From Clostridiales bacterium (GTDB lineage: Bacteria; Bacillota; Clostridia; Oscillospirales; QAMX01): DNA of 6,297 nucleotides. The notes below the pieces were generated by a model. The model was not told the DNA's origin and searched no databases. It worked only from the letters and a program-made list of their open reading frames with translations. The stretch is from NCBI GenBank assembly GCA_012514045.1, contig JAAZBA010000257.1, forward strand, positions 1 through 6,297, given 5' to 3'. This document shows, piece by piece, positions 6,237 through 6,297 of this stretch. The translations under genes and the position numbers were made by a program. The stretch's first letter is position 1, and each line of letters begins with the position of its first letter.

Positions 6237-6297
6237 ATGTCAGGAAAAATAGTAGAAAAAGATCCGGCAACAAAGGTGGCCCGGCAGCGGTTAAGCG
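6237..6297 (+). CDS. N-terminus of a probable IS481/IS3-like transposase, partial
   Basis: An ATG at 6237 sits 6 nt after GGAGGAG (6224-6230) and opens a frame that runs off the window after 20 codons. The visible protein is M-S-G-K-I-V-E-K-D-P-A-T-K-V-A-R-Q-R-L-S. The A-T-K-V-A-R-Q-R-L-S stretch resembles, from memory, the start of DDE transposases of the IS481 type, in which a helix-turn-helix domain follows directly and the integrase core comes later. No catalytic residue is visible in this short piece. Its position at the point where the recombinase gene breaks off supports a transposase. It reads in the opposite direction to the interrupted recombinase. The call depends on recall of a 20-residue match, so another small DNA-binding gene remains possible. 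Confidence 0.5.
   Translation, partial: MSGKIVEKDPATKVARQRLS

Larger units (their letters stand above)
6184..6297 (+). mobile_element. Left end of a probable insertion sequence (IS481-like), partial
   Basis: The recombinase similarity stops at about 6184-6199 and a plus-strand transposase-like frame starts at 6237. A TGT at 6184-6186 is a possible terminal triplet (IS481-family ends begin TGT), and TGTTC (6184-6188) is matched by an inverted GAACA (6202-6206). The exact boundary could be anywhere in 6184-6199, because the other end and the target duplication lie outside the window. Confidence 0.5.

Noticed and set aside
1..6297. tRNA, rRNA, CRISPR array, riboswitch or tandem repeats
   Set aside because: Reading both strands, I saw no repeat-spacer pattern, tRNA-like arms or long structured leader; nearly all of the window is coding or gene remnants.

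Overview
The window looks like a chromosomal piece from a Gram-positive anaerobe, most likely a gut-type Clostridia (Ruminococcus/Oscillospira-like). This rests on strong AGGAGG ribosome binding sites, a TTG start, moderately high G+C in the main genes (sampled lines about 55-63%), a eukaryote-type NADP isocitrate dehydrogenase, and a clostridial-type large serine recombinase. The taxon is inferred from style, not from a marker gene.

Left part (1-4736, plus strand): a tight run of five genes that reads as one operon. In order they are the C-terminal end of a SIS-domain (sugar isomerase-like, UPF0309-like) protein; a complete DegT/DnrJ/EryC1/StrS-family PLP aminotransferase; a short paralogue of that enzyme that has lost the PLP lysine and other cofactor residues; a protein of the neutral/alkaline ceramidase-like superfamily whose usual nucleophilic serine position is not serine; and a complete NADP-dependent isocitrate dehydrogenase. 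Gene junctions are a 13-nt gap, a 1-nt overlap, an 18-nt gap and an 11-nt gap, each with a good Shine-Dalgarno site. The simplest reading is a cytoplasmic amino-sugar or amino-cyclitol pathway: a SIS protein handling a sugar phosphate, an aminotransferase working on a keto-sugar (possibly with the dead paralogue as partner subunit), and a ceramidase-fold hydrolase of unknown substrate. Isocitrate dehydrogenase could supply 2-oxoglutarate and NADPH, or may simply be a housekeeping gene at the operon's end. None of these substrates can be read from the sequence.

Middle (4737-5048): a long, nearly perfect hairpin just after isocitrate dehydrogenase is a likely terminator between convergent transcription units. 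Beyond it is about 250 nt that may hold a decayed minus-strand reading frame.

Right part (5049-6297): broken genes and mobile DNA. The C-terminal half of a Gfo/Idh/MocA oxidoreductase lies on the minus strand and its N-terminal Rossmann half is absent. It is cut off exactly where an AT-rich C-terminal fragment of a large serine recombinase ends. The recombinase is itself cut at about 6184-6199 by what looks like the end of an insertion sequence, whose plus-strand transposase starts at 6237 and runs out of the window. The likely history is an integrative element inserted into the oxidoreductase gene, with an IS later inserted into the element's recombinase.
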